Below the pieces are notes generated by a model. That model saw only the letters and a list, made by a program, of their open reading frames with translations, was not told the origin of the DNA and did not search any database. The translations under genes were made by a program, and so were the position numbers. A DNA stretch of 64,000 nt from Paramacrobiotus metropolitanus (taxonomy: Eukaryota > Tardigrada > Eutardigrada > Parachela > Macrobiotidae): assembly GCF_019649055.1 (NCBI RefSeq), contig NW_026570380.1, positions 62,001 through 126,000 of the forward strand, read 5' to 3'. Position 1 is the stretch's first letter. Each line of letters begins with the position of its first letter. Shown in pieces: positions 55,115-64,000 of the stretch.

Positions 55115-56022
55115 CAAAGGACGCTCCAAAAAAAAGTTTCCCTATTTTGTATCTCCCGCCTTGAACGCTTTTAGTTCTTATGAACCATATTTTTAGAAAC
55201 GTCCTTCATTAAAGAACCGAAATAAAATATAACTCTACCCAACTACAATCAAATAGAGAAGAAATGCCGAGAAAGCCGTTCAAGGTTTTCGGCACTTTGC
55301 CACGGGTTTTACCCTGATAGTTTTTATTATATTTCTCAGCCTTCCTGTTCACTTTTCGGAAAGCACAAAATATCATCAGATTAGGAATTCTTTTCTGTCC
55401 TAATTCCAAGTATGAAACAAAATAACTTCTTCGCAGTGCTTTTCCAGAAAAGTAAATACTGTCGATGACTAGGTGGAAAAACCACCCTGCTGCTCAAGGT
55501 GCCAGACGGTAAAAAATCGAAAATTTCTTGTAAAAAATTATTGTTGTCGGTACAACTTGAAGTTATTTGTGTCCATGACCCGCATGACTGCGCATGAAAT
55601 TCCCTTTTTATTGATGCCAAGACCTTTTGGATTCATATCAGTAAGAAGGCTGAAAAGAGGGATTCCGACGTTGTGTAAAAAAAAAATGTTTGCTCCACTC
55701 CGTAATTTGTTCGAACCATTCTGTTATTGCAGTAATATTAAGAACCAGTATTTGTAGCTGCTACTTTAAATTTGTTGTCGAAATTGCAACAGGACGGAAG
55801 TGGTAATAAAAAGAAAGAGCTTCGAAAAAACTCGTGGAAATGAATGTATAAGTAGTATTGCTAACCTGTTTTTCGTTTTCCCATTTCTTCTTTGAATCTT
55901 TTGATTCTTATTTCTCTAATTAGTTTACATACTTGTTTATACAACAAAAAATATATCACGTGTCTATTACTTCAAATAGCAGGGAGGTAAAATAGGGAAA
56001 CTTTCTTTTGGAGCGTGCTTTG
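55115..56022. mobile_element. Tc1/mariner-like element, 908 bp, non-autonomous or decayed
   Basis: Inverted ends of about 43 bp: CAAAGGACGCTCC, an A-run, then AGTTTCCCTATTTT at the left, matched with few differences by the complement of the right end. TA flanks both sides (55113-55114 and 56023-56024). No transposase motif is visible in any frame. Length and structure resemble the element at 53044 but the ends differ in sequence. Confidence 0.75.
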
Positions 56023-56024
56023 TA

Positions 56025-57086
56025 GTATGAATTGTTAGAGTTTTGCAGATCGGCTAATGGCATTAAATAGGATTAAATGGATCCCATTGGCAACTATAAT
56101 CAACACGTTAATTTTTATCGACTGAACACTGTTGCACAAAACAAGCAAGACAATCGCACTTGGTTGTGAACTGAATGGTCATTAACTTTATCTTTACTGA
56201 TTTTTGCACTTTAAGATTGAGGATCACAAGCAGACCATATTACCTGAGACAACATACGTATTTCCCGATTAATGAATGTAATGGGTGTTACCGTCGAATA
56301 ATTACGGCGCAGCTATTAATGTCTATTTTCCAATAGGTCATCAGTCACATAAAATTAATGCTATTAGGTGCTAACTGCTACATACTAGTGCTGCATTCTG
56401 AACAACTTGAGAAACATACGCAATTTACGGCATTCGTCTAATTAAACAAAAAAATTAATAATAATTTTATGGTCACTATTTTCCCGGGTAAAAAGTACAT
56501 ATTTGTACTAGCACAAAAAACGTCTGGAAAGAATGAAAATGGCGGATAACGGGCAAATTTGTGTCTTACAGGATAAAAACGTAACGATTTAAGGGGTATT
56601 GTGAAACACACGTATCACGTGTCACCAAACGTACGAAAAAAAGTGCTAAAAAAACTATCATTGACACAAAACTTTTAATAGGGTTAAAGGGTTAAACTGA
56701 GTTATGTGCATGTTTAGGGTTTAGGGTCTATTGCTTAATTTCTACAGGCACAAGGAATCGCTCCTAATCAAGACCTACAGACAATTCAAGTAAAAACACC
56801 AACAATAACGCTGAAAACAATAATAACCGGTACGCAAAAGTATAACTGAAACATTGTGCAATAAAAGCTACGATAAAATTTGTAATAAGTTACGAACAAA
56901 ATTCCTCTGAAAAATTATCCCTGATCCACTGAACGTCTTCCCGCTGAACTTCATGCGTATATGAAAATGTTGCTACGAACCAGTAGGAATAAAATTAATG
57001 TCACCATTTTGGCCCTATAACGTCTTTTTCTGTGCAGGCGTTCAAAACTTATTCAACCGTCCTCTAATCCTGACTACGGTTATATC
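56025..57086. other. Non-coding AT-rich DNA
   Basis: Short frames only. A small patch near 56686-56732 has repeated GGGTTTAGGG and GGGTTAAAGGGTT words, too short to be a telomere array. Nothing else recognised. Confidence 0.5.
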
Positions 57087-57094
57087 TATCAGTG

Positions 57095-57234
57095 CAGTGG
57101 CGTAACGAGCCTAATAATTTGGGGGCCATGGCCCACCCCAAACGAAAAGTTAAAGCATAGAGTCTATGGGAACGGCCTACCCCAAAGCCCGTACTTGTGG
57201 CCCACCCCAAACCTTTGAGCTCGTTACGCCGCTG
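57095..57234. mobile_element. hAT MITE, 140 bp
   Basis: Terminal inverted repeats of 16 bp with one mismatch (CAGTGGCGTAACGAGC at the left) and a perfect 8-bp target duplication TATCAGTG at 57087-57094 and 57235-57242. The interior has two copies of GGCCCACCCCAAAC. No coding capacity. Confidence 0.9.
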
Positions 57235-57343
57235 TATCAGTGTATTATATATTTTCTTGTAGCGCACATCCGCAAACAAAACAAGGAACATGCGACGGTT
57301 TGTAACCGAAAGGAAGGGTATCGAAACTGTAAACAGTGTACAG

Positions 57344-60300
57344 TAGAGCCCTGCAACGGATTGGTAAATCCGAACCGCTCCGCATCCACTCCGATTTTCG
57401 GAGCGGTTTGGACGGGTTTTCGTTACCAAACTTCGGATTAGGAGTGGTTTCGGAGATTAGGCCGTTCTAAATGGATCGGTTTCGGATGCAGTTGTGAATC
57501 CGAATTATCCGTAATTATTATTTAAATTTTTAAAAATTTGTTTTGTCTGTGATTATTGCGTGCTCCCCATGCGTGGCGTTACGTAGTAAACAATAAGCAG
57601 TAAGAGCGGAAGTACAGTACTTATTCTCCGTAAAGCGCTACCACCCTCACCCGAAGATTACCGACGCGCGCGCACGCCATGGTTGGCGTCGCATTTGCGC
57701 TAATTTATTCAAGCCAAGTGTCAAAAACTGCTAGAACAAATACCAAGTATTTAGCTGTTTTTATCAATTTCTGCAACAGAAGCTGTTTATTTTTGTAATT
57801 TGCGATGTCAGAAGATGCGATCGAGATTTCCAGCGACGAGGATGTTTCAGCACCTAAGACTAGTTCAGGCAAAAAACGTTTGCATTCCTTTTCGGAGAAA
57901 GTGTATAGACGCGAAGATGTAGTATCTGGTTTGGACGGTGGCACCTTGTCGAAGGTGCAGGCCACCGGGGCCAGCAGACGTTCGCAGGTGTGGGAACATT
58001 TTATGGAAATCCATGAAGTTGGATCTGGCGATATTTTACCATACGTGTATTGTGTCTCGTGCAAAGAGGTTTTCAAGCACATCTCGCGAAACGGCACTTC
58101 CCATTTATCCAGCCACATCAAGGACTCCTGCAGGCCAGTTGCTGTGAAGAGCCAACCAAAAATCACTTCCTTCGTTCAAAGTGGAAAACCGCCAGTTGTT
58201 TCTGTTACTGCGAAGACAATGGTCACGGAAAGCTGCGTTCGTTTTGTTGCAGAGGTAAGAAATGCAAGCGCAAATGGTTCAAAATTTTATTTTAATTTAT
58301 TTTGGGCTCTGTACAAACCTAAATTGTTTGTAAATTTATTCACAGTTAAAATTTTATATTTTATTGATTTCTGCATACATACTTAACGCCAATTTTATCA
58401 TGGCCAACTGATGATACAATTACTGACAAGTTTTCATGTATTTTTTGCAGGATATGCGGTCGTTTGAGTCTGTGAAAGGGAACGGGTTTATTCGACTTAT
58501 TCAAACAGCCATTGACATCGGCGACCAGTACGGAAAGGTTTCTGCAGCCGAACTTTTGCCACATCCAACGACAGTGAGCCGAAATGTAGAGAGCACTGCA
58601 AAAAAGTTGAGAGCAGCCTTATTCCCAAAAATAGCTGAAATTCTGCGCACTGATGGTGGAGCCGTGTCTTTCGATTTTTGGACGGATCCCTGCAACAGCG
58701 TTCATTATATGGAAATGACAGTTCACTATATCTCCGACTGGAACTTAATGGAATATGTTGTATTCGTTTCGTGCTATGATCCGTCGGTCCGAAAGACTGC
58801 CATAAATGTGAGAAAGTTTTTATCGGAGAAGCTTGCATTACTAGGCCTTAAAGAAAGCGACTGCAGTGAAGTGACGTTTGTCATCGACGCTGGGGCGAAC
58901 ATGGTCGCTGCACTTAAACTGGCAAACTACCCTACCCTTTCAAAGGTACTATGTGCTGGACACTTGCTTAATCGGGTATCCAAGAACGCTGTGAAAAATA
59001 TGCCGGAAGAACACCAGATGGTCAACGAAGTTCTGCAGACGTCCAAAGCTCTTGTTCGACACATCAAAGCCACTACACTGCAACACATGCTGCCCCGAAA
59101 AGTGAAACAGGAGGTTGTTACACGTTGGAACACTGTGATTGACATGCTGGACTCCTTGCTTTCTGTGTACGACGAGATTCAGGTAAGAAAATGTTTTCTT
59201 AACAACAAGACAACCCAACTTGCGCGACGATTTATAGTTGTAATCTGCTACACCTAAGTAAACCATCTACGAGCGCTTTTTAGTAATGAATACGAGTATT
59301 GTAAGTACTTAATCTTAACACCGATGTCGTGGTTCATGAATACAAATACGTAACAGAACTTTATCCTTGACGATTGCGTATCGTACAGTCGTTTTTTTAA
59401 TCACAGTATACTGACAATGTCGTATCTCCGCCAGGATGCGCTGTGATTGCCTAACGATTGTACAATTTGCAGGTTTTGTTGGCCGAGCGAAAGGAGGATC
59501 AAATGCTGCCAGAACCGCGTGAATTTCTAGAGCAGTTAGTTGAGCTTTTAAGACCGGTCAAACAAGCGACTGCAGAACTGTCAGCGAGCAAATTTCCCAC
59601 TATGCATTTGGTGCTCCCTTGGCGAAAAAAGCTGGAATGCTTTTATATGGCAACTGCTAATGATGACGAAGCGCCAGCGATTTCGGCCTTGCGAAAGATG
59701 ATGTTGCGTTACCTACGAGAAAAATTTGTGATCGTGGACATTCATCAGATTGCGGCTTTTCTGAATCCTCGAATGCGCACGTTGAAAATGTTAACCGAAG
59801 CGGAAAAAAGGGCCGTACATGCACGCGTAAAAGCGTTGCTGCCGGTGGAGGGTTCTGGTTTAAGCAGCTTCCATTCTAAAAAACCGACTACAAGTAGAGC
59901 AAGCACGTTTGCTGACTTCGAAGATGATTTAATACCTGATCAAGAAGACGACGAAATTGGATTATACTTAAAGACATCCGTGCCACCAAGTTCAGCTGAC
60001 GACGATGAAAGATGGATACTTGAGTTTTGGAAGAACAAAGAGACCGAACTGCCCAGAATGTCGAAACTGGCCAAGCAGATTCTTGCTGTACCGGCGACAA
60101 GTACTGCATGCGAACGAACGTTTAGTTTAGCTGGGTTCGTTATAGATGATCGTCGTAATAGTCTTAAGCCAGAAAAAGTTGATGATTTACTTTTCTTGAA
60201 GAGTTACTACGCTAATGCGTCGGCTGGTGTTACAGAAGACTTTCCCGAGTTTAGTAAATAAATTTAATAAAGTTTTTCGGAGCGGAGCGGAGTGGATTCG

Positions 60301-60434
60301 GATGGTAGAAAATATTTACGGATCGGAGTGGTCGGAGTAAGATTTTTAAAATTCGGAGTCGGATTGGATTTGGTAAAAAATTTATAAGTTCGAATAGGAG
60401 TGGACTAAGTTTTCTACTCCGTTGCAGGGCACTA
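57344..60434 (+). mobile_element. Complete hAT transposon, 3,091 bp
   Basis: The ends TAGAGCCCTGCAACGGA (57344-57360) and the complement of 60418-60434 match over 17 bp with one mismatch and fit the hAT TAGNG end rule. A perfect 8-bp duplication GTGTACAG flanks it (57336-57343 and 60435-60442). Subterminal zones (57365-57480 and 60275-60420) are packed with CGGAGTGG and CGGATTCGG-type words on either strand, as expected for transposase binding sites. The single gene inside has an open reading frame across three exons, so the copy may be recent and capable of movement. Confidence 0.95.
57805..60261 (+). CDS. hAT-family transposase (three exons), apparently intact
   Basis: Exons are 57805-58254, 58451-59182 and 59473-60261; introns are GT-AG (GTAAGA donors, TTGCAG acceptors) and all junctions fall between codons. 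The product is 656 residues. A BED-type zinc finger has C83, C86, H100 and H104 after the W-E-H-F stretch. The catalytic domain begins DMRSFESVKGNGF, with FDFWTD (Asp about 225), FVIDAGANM (Asp about 296) and ACERTFSLAG (Glu about 608). The C-terminus is the hAT dimerisation domain (ELPRMSKLAKQILAVPATST, DDRRNSLKPEKVDDLLFLK). The start ATG 57805 gives an acidic N-terminus and is the first in the frame. It excises and reinserts DNA with 8-bp duplications, and it lies centrally between the terminal repeats. The length is typical of the family. No break is visible. Confidence 0.9.
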
Positions 60435-60479
60435 GTGTACAGCAAAATGTTTGAGGGTGGAAGTTTTGGCAGTCATTTT

Positions 60480-60590
60480 CCCATTCCCATTCCCACAATG
60501 AAATACCATTCCCATAAATAAAGTGCAATCCCATTACCAATCCCATTCCCATTACCAATTTCAATACCAATTCCCAATTTTCAATCCCAG
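60480..60590. repeat. CCATTCC/CCATTACC short tandem repeat
   Basis: Irregular repeat of CCCATTCC and CCCATTACCAAT words, about 110 bases, just outside the hAT target duplication. Confidence 0.65.
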
Positions 60591-60983
60591 GTTTTATTCC
60601 TACCCTGTTCTTTATGTACATTGGAAGGTTATAGACAAATCAAATTGCAAAACATACATAACTGCAAAATACTACCGCAGAATTCGCAATCTGGAGTGTA
60701 ACTGACTAAAATTATTATAGAATGGAACGATAGTATTCCTGCAAAATCTTCCAACAGTTTAAAGACACGCATTTAAAAACAAAATTTTGTTCAGATTCAA
60801 AGATATCACAAAAACAGAACTTTCCATTGTTTAGTGTCGTAGTGCATCAGACTGCACGTCACACGTGCAAATGTATGAGACTTCGATGATTACATTCCTT
60901 TGAACAGCGTACATCAACATGCGCGCTGGGCAGCGATGTTAACGTCGTGAACTCGTATACCGGCTTGGTTGATTTGGATTAAC

Positions 60984-61037
60984 AGTCAAACAATATATAT
61001 TTTTACTATCAGTGATAAAAATATATATTGTTTGACT
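60984..61037. repeat. Perfect 22-bp AT-rich palindrome
   Basis: AGTCAAACAATATATATTTT with TA added reads in reverse complement after a 10-base spacer. The arms are 60984-61005 and 61016-61037. It could be a cruciform site or the core of a small foldback repeat. Confidence 0.75.
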
Positions 61038-63735
61038 ATATATATTGTCTATCACCATACATAGCCAGACCAGGACGGATTCAGTCGCGCAGGTTGTTTC
61101 AAACTTTTTTAAAATTTTCGTTTCTCAGATAACTAAGCTTCTGTCTTAAATCTGATTTATTTAATCTATTTTCCTCCGAGCATGCAGCCATGCACATATT
61201 ATGCATGCCTTATATTTTCAACTCTTAAAATAATGGGGAAAAGACCACTGTACTACGTTTAAGAAAACAGTCATACTCAAATTATTATTGCATACGTTAA
61301 GGATTTATGGATTTGTATCCATAAACCCCTATGTAAACATGCATGATTTCGATCGTTAACCTTTGGGCCCGGCGGGAATGTTAACGTTAACATTAACGCC
61401 CGGCAAACGTGTTAATGCGTTTACCGTTAACATGTTAACTGTTTGCCGGCTACATTTGTAAGCCCGTAGTCACCGGCGTAGTGATTGATGATTGTGCTAT
61501 CGGCTGCATGTTAGCTAACTAATCAGCGCTGAGTAATCACATGTGTGCGCGTGTAAAGACCAAATGGACCACGAGAATTAGGTTCAGGCAGAACCCTAAT
61601 GAGGTGTGATATGGTCTGCCTCTTTCGAGCGATTTCAGAGGGTTGCAGCAATTTCTATAACATGGACGTCTACGGAAAATGTGCGATGTCCAAGCACATT
61701 TGGCCTGTGTACGCTTAGTATTGCGTTGTAGACCAAAAAGGCAGAGAAAAAGTTATGCAGCTTTGAATTCTCTATCAAACTAATACCACAAAAAAATTTT
61801 AGATATGAAAGATGCAGAGAAAAATGGCCGGGTCAGTGACTCACACATGACCAATCTGCATACTGTCTCTGAATCTGAAAAGCACAACGTGGCTGTTGTG
61901 GTCTCCGATCTGTAGTGAAACGCTTATATATGCACCACCATTCAGCAGGACTCATTTCCGAGCGGATATTTTCGGACGCAAAGACTGAATGATGAAGCAC
62001 GTTCGGTGCATGTAAAATGTGGCTGAATACCAGTTTGACGTTTGTGTGTCAAAATTTTTGTTGATGCTATGTATATCATGAAAATTATCAACTGTTCATA
62101 AGTGTATTTTAGCATATAACGTGTTAGTTAATGGATATATACTGTAAGTATTATGATAGTTCTTATAGCGCATGGCATACATTCAGGATATTAAATACGA
62201 TATATTTCGAAGTAATGTTGTATACAGTGTACACTAAAGTATACTTTAAGTACTACTGTAACTTAACTAGTAAATTACTGGTAGATAAAAAAGCAAAAAA
62301 TGTACAGTTTTTATGCATATAGCGTCAAAGATGAACCAGAAGATTGCGCATGTTTGGATAACATACAAGCGATTTAACACGTATAAAATGTGCCCTTCAA
62401 AAACCGCAAAATAATTTCCGTATTTGATAACTCGATAACTACGGCGCAGCGTTAACACTCGAATTTAAAATTGCGGTAATTTATTTGGTAACTTACTGGT
62501 TTCCGCATAAATCACAGCCTAGCGTTATTGCAATTAAATTATGCACAAAATAGGCAAATTAAAATCAAGCGGATTCCAGCAGACTCTTTGCCTGTTCAAA
62601 TTTGACCCTGTAAAGAACGATAAAAATTCAGAAAGATTCCTTTTCTGTTTTTTTTTACAGTATTCTATCACAGGTTCACAGTTTGGATACACGATGCAAA
62701 TCAAAAAGACAATAACATGTTGTTCCGAAAATTTAAAGTTTTGCTATGGACAACAGCCGCAACACTGTACTTATATGAAACTGCAAGCCATGGTTTTACC
62801 TAGCCCGTGGCTACTGCATATGCGGCTACCCTCTGAAACGCCGTGGCGCTGCTGTCGCTTTTCAAGTGACCACACTAGCCACGCCTTTCGCCTGGACTTA
62901 ATTGCCCTGGGCTGCGAGTAGGAAGCTCTAACACTACGTTTATCCGTGCGCATTAACAACTAAGGGTGCGTACTGCGTACATCACCATGCAAACAGGCAA
63001 GGAAGCTGCCGGTCACCTAAGACGTTGGCTGCTGTACTGTCCTGGTACCTGTTCCAAGACGATGTTGCCTGTTCACCTTTTGCCAGCAACCGTTTATAGC
63101 GGTCAGAAAAGCAGGTTGACCACTTCGAAACGCATCCGGTCTTATGCTTTTAGCTAGTCTTGCCCTCCTGAAGTTTTTTGGGGAGCGGGAAGTAAGTGCC
63201 TGTGCAACGCCGCTGACGCTTCTGAGATAAAGTTTGCGACTATAAGATTTTGTTATCGCAAAGGACGCCCTAAGTACGGCTTTACCTGGTGATGTTAGCG
63301 TGGGTGAGCGGCCAAATGAAATTCTGTTTGAAGGATTTCCGAAAAATGGCGGTCAGACGAAATCGAACCGCCGACTACCGCGTGTGATCCATTCAGTACA
63401 GCCACTGTACCAGCGCCGCATTATTGGCTGAAATTAAGGTGTTTGTGTATGAGCTTTTGCCTAGCAGGTAGGCGGCGGCCTTGGGCGGCTGTCACTTTTG
63501 TTTTTGTTATGATGTACACATTCGGATATTTTTGGGATTAAATTCATTACAAGTGGTCACCGAGAACAACAGTTTCCGTACGAAGAACTTGCATCAGCAG
63601 AAGAACGTAAGGCAGTAAGTTTTGCCGTGTTGCAATAAGCCATGTTACCATGAGATGAAGTGGTCTGGATGGAATAACGATTTTTGAAGCCTGCGCAGAA
63701 TGCCACTCAGTCGGTTTGGAGATACGGCCAGTAGA

Positions 63736-63999
63736 TTATCCGGTAGGAAACGGAGGATTAGTCTTAGGTGTAGTGGCTCCGGCACTTGTTTTTGGAGTCG
63801 GGGCTTTTGTGGTTGCAGGGGCTTTAGTGGTGGGAGGCGCTGTAGTAGTTGGGCCTGTTGTCGTTGTGGGCCCCGTGGTTGTTGTTGTAGATGTTGTCGT
63901 CGATGTGGATGTTGTCGTCGATGTGGCTGTTGTTGTTGTTGGAGTGGTAGTAGTGGTTGTAGCAGTAGTTGTAGTTGAGGTTGTTGGAGGCGTAGCCGG
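63736..63999 (-). CDS. Thr/Pro-rich mucin-like protein, C-terminal part
   Basis: On the minus strand an 87-codon frame enters from the right edge and stops at TAA (63738-63736). Nearly half the residues are Thr, in runs separated by Ser, Pro and Ala (TTSTTTTATTTTTPTTTTAT), ending in a KAP/KTNPPFPTG stretch. Such domains are heavily O-glycosylated in secreted or cuticular mucins. The rest of the gene lies outside the window, and the reading may be one exon. The plus-strand reading of the same region is a Cys-rich artefact. Real protein or simple repeat cannot be settled here. Confidence 0.45.
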   Translation of the reverse strand, partial: PATPPTTSTTTTATTTTTTPTTTTATSTTTSTSTTTSTTTTTGPTTTTGPTTTAPPTTKAPATTKAPTPKTSAGATTPKTNPPFPTG

Positions 64000-64000
64000 A

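Larger units (their letters stand above)
60443..63735. other. Non-coding DNA
   Basis: It holds a CCATTCC/CCATTACCAAT array (60480-60590), a perfect 22-bp palindrome (60984-61037), and a GTTAAC-rich patch near 61350-61450 with CCGGCAAAC and GTTTGCCGG forming an inverted pair. Otherwise only short frames are present. No gene, promoter or RNA gene is recognised. Confidence 0.45.

Noticed and set aside
56686-56732. GGGTTTAGGG and GGGTTAAAGGG words as an interstitial telomere array
   Set aside because: Only a few irregular words, no array of a fixed unit.
63700-63978. Plus-strand Cys/Arg-rich frame at the right edge
   Set aside because: It is the complement of the Thr-rich repeat; such Cys/Gly/Arg strings arise automatically from the other strand.
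1-64000. CRISPR array, tRNA or rRNA genes, bacterial operons
   Set aside because: No regularly spaced repeats, no cloverleaf with intact arms and no conserved rRNA stretch were found. The primer-site matches are complements of a tRNA end only.

Overview
The window looks like repeat-rich nuclear DNA of an animal, most likely an invertebrate. The signs are LTR retrotransposons with initiator-tRNA-Met primer sites, a hAT transposase gene with two GT-AG introns, several short terminal-inverted-repeat elements, and no bacterial operon structure or ribosome binding sites. The species cannot be named from the sequence. I found no rRNA, convincing tRNA gene or CRISPR array.

Layout. (1) 1-17,574: the 3' part of an unusually large Ty3/Gypsy-type element (unit 1). 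An RNase H fragment is joined by a deletion to the basic pol tail. A giant broken ORF2 of about 10 kb follows (coiled coils, Thr/Gln linkers, a possible tandem winged helix), then ORF3, a 2.7 kb non-coding tail and a probable 3' LTR. (2) 17,575-26,593: the 3' part of a related element (unit 2) with the same order of pol tail, ORF2, ORF3, last exon and 3' LTR. (3) 27,883-31,178, minus strand: a 5' LTR, primer site, leader and N-terminal Gag of the same LTR family as unit 2. One inversion inside a single old insertion would explain parts 2 and 3. (4) 32,509-46,442: a full-length but decayed Ty3/Gypsy element (element 3) with 376-bp LTRs, a 4-bp target duplication, Gag, protease, RT, RNase H, integrase and its own ORF3. 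(5) 46,443-64,000: mostly non-coding DNA with DNA transposons: a palindromic MITE, a pogo-like MITE with a hAT remnant nested in it, two Tc1/mariner-like elements of about 0.9 kb, a 140-bp hAT MITE, and an apparently intact 3.1-kb hAT element. A Thr-rich mucin-like exon lies at the right edge on the minus strand.

How the parts fit. Units 1 and 2 and element 3 share an architecture I do not recognise from known Ty3/Gypsy families. After integrase there is a strong 3' splice acceptor and then an ORF3 protein. ORF3 has a CX2C...CX2(C/H) module and two similar helical blocks. In units 1 and 2 a large ORF2 is inserted between pol and ORF3. A further acceptor before the 3' LTR is clear in unit 2 and element 3. 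Unit 1 also carries a recurrent small hairpin (conserved loop ACAAA or ACACA, varying but complementary stems) in both coding and non-coding DNA. The ORF3/ORF2 system and the hairpin family are the main candidates for something undescribed.
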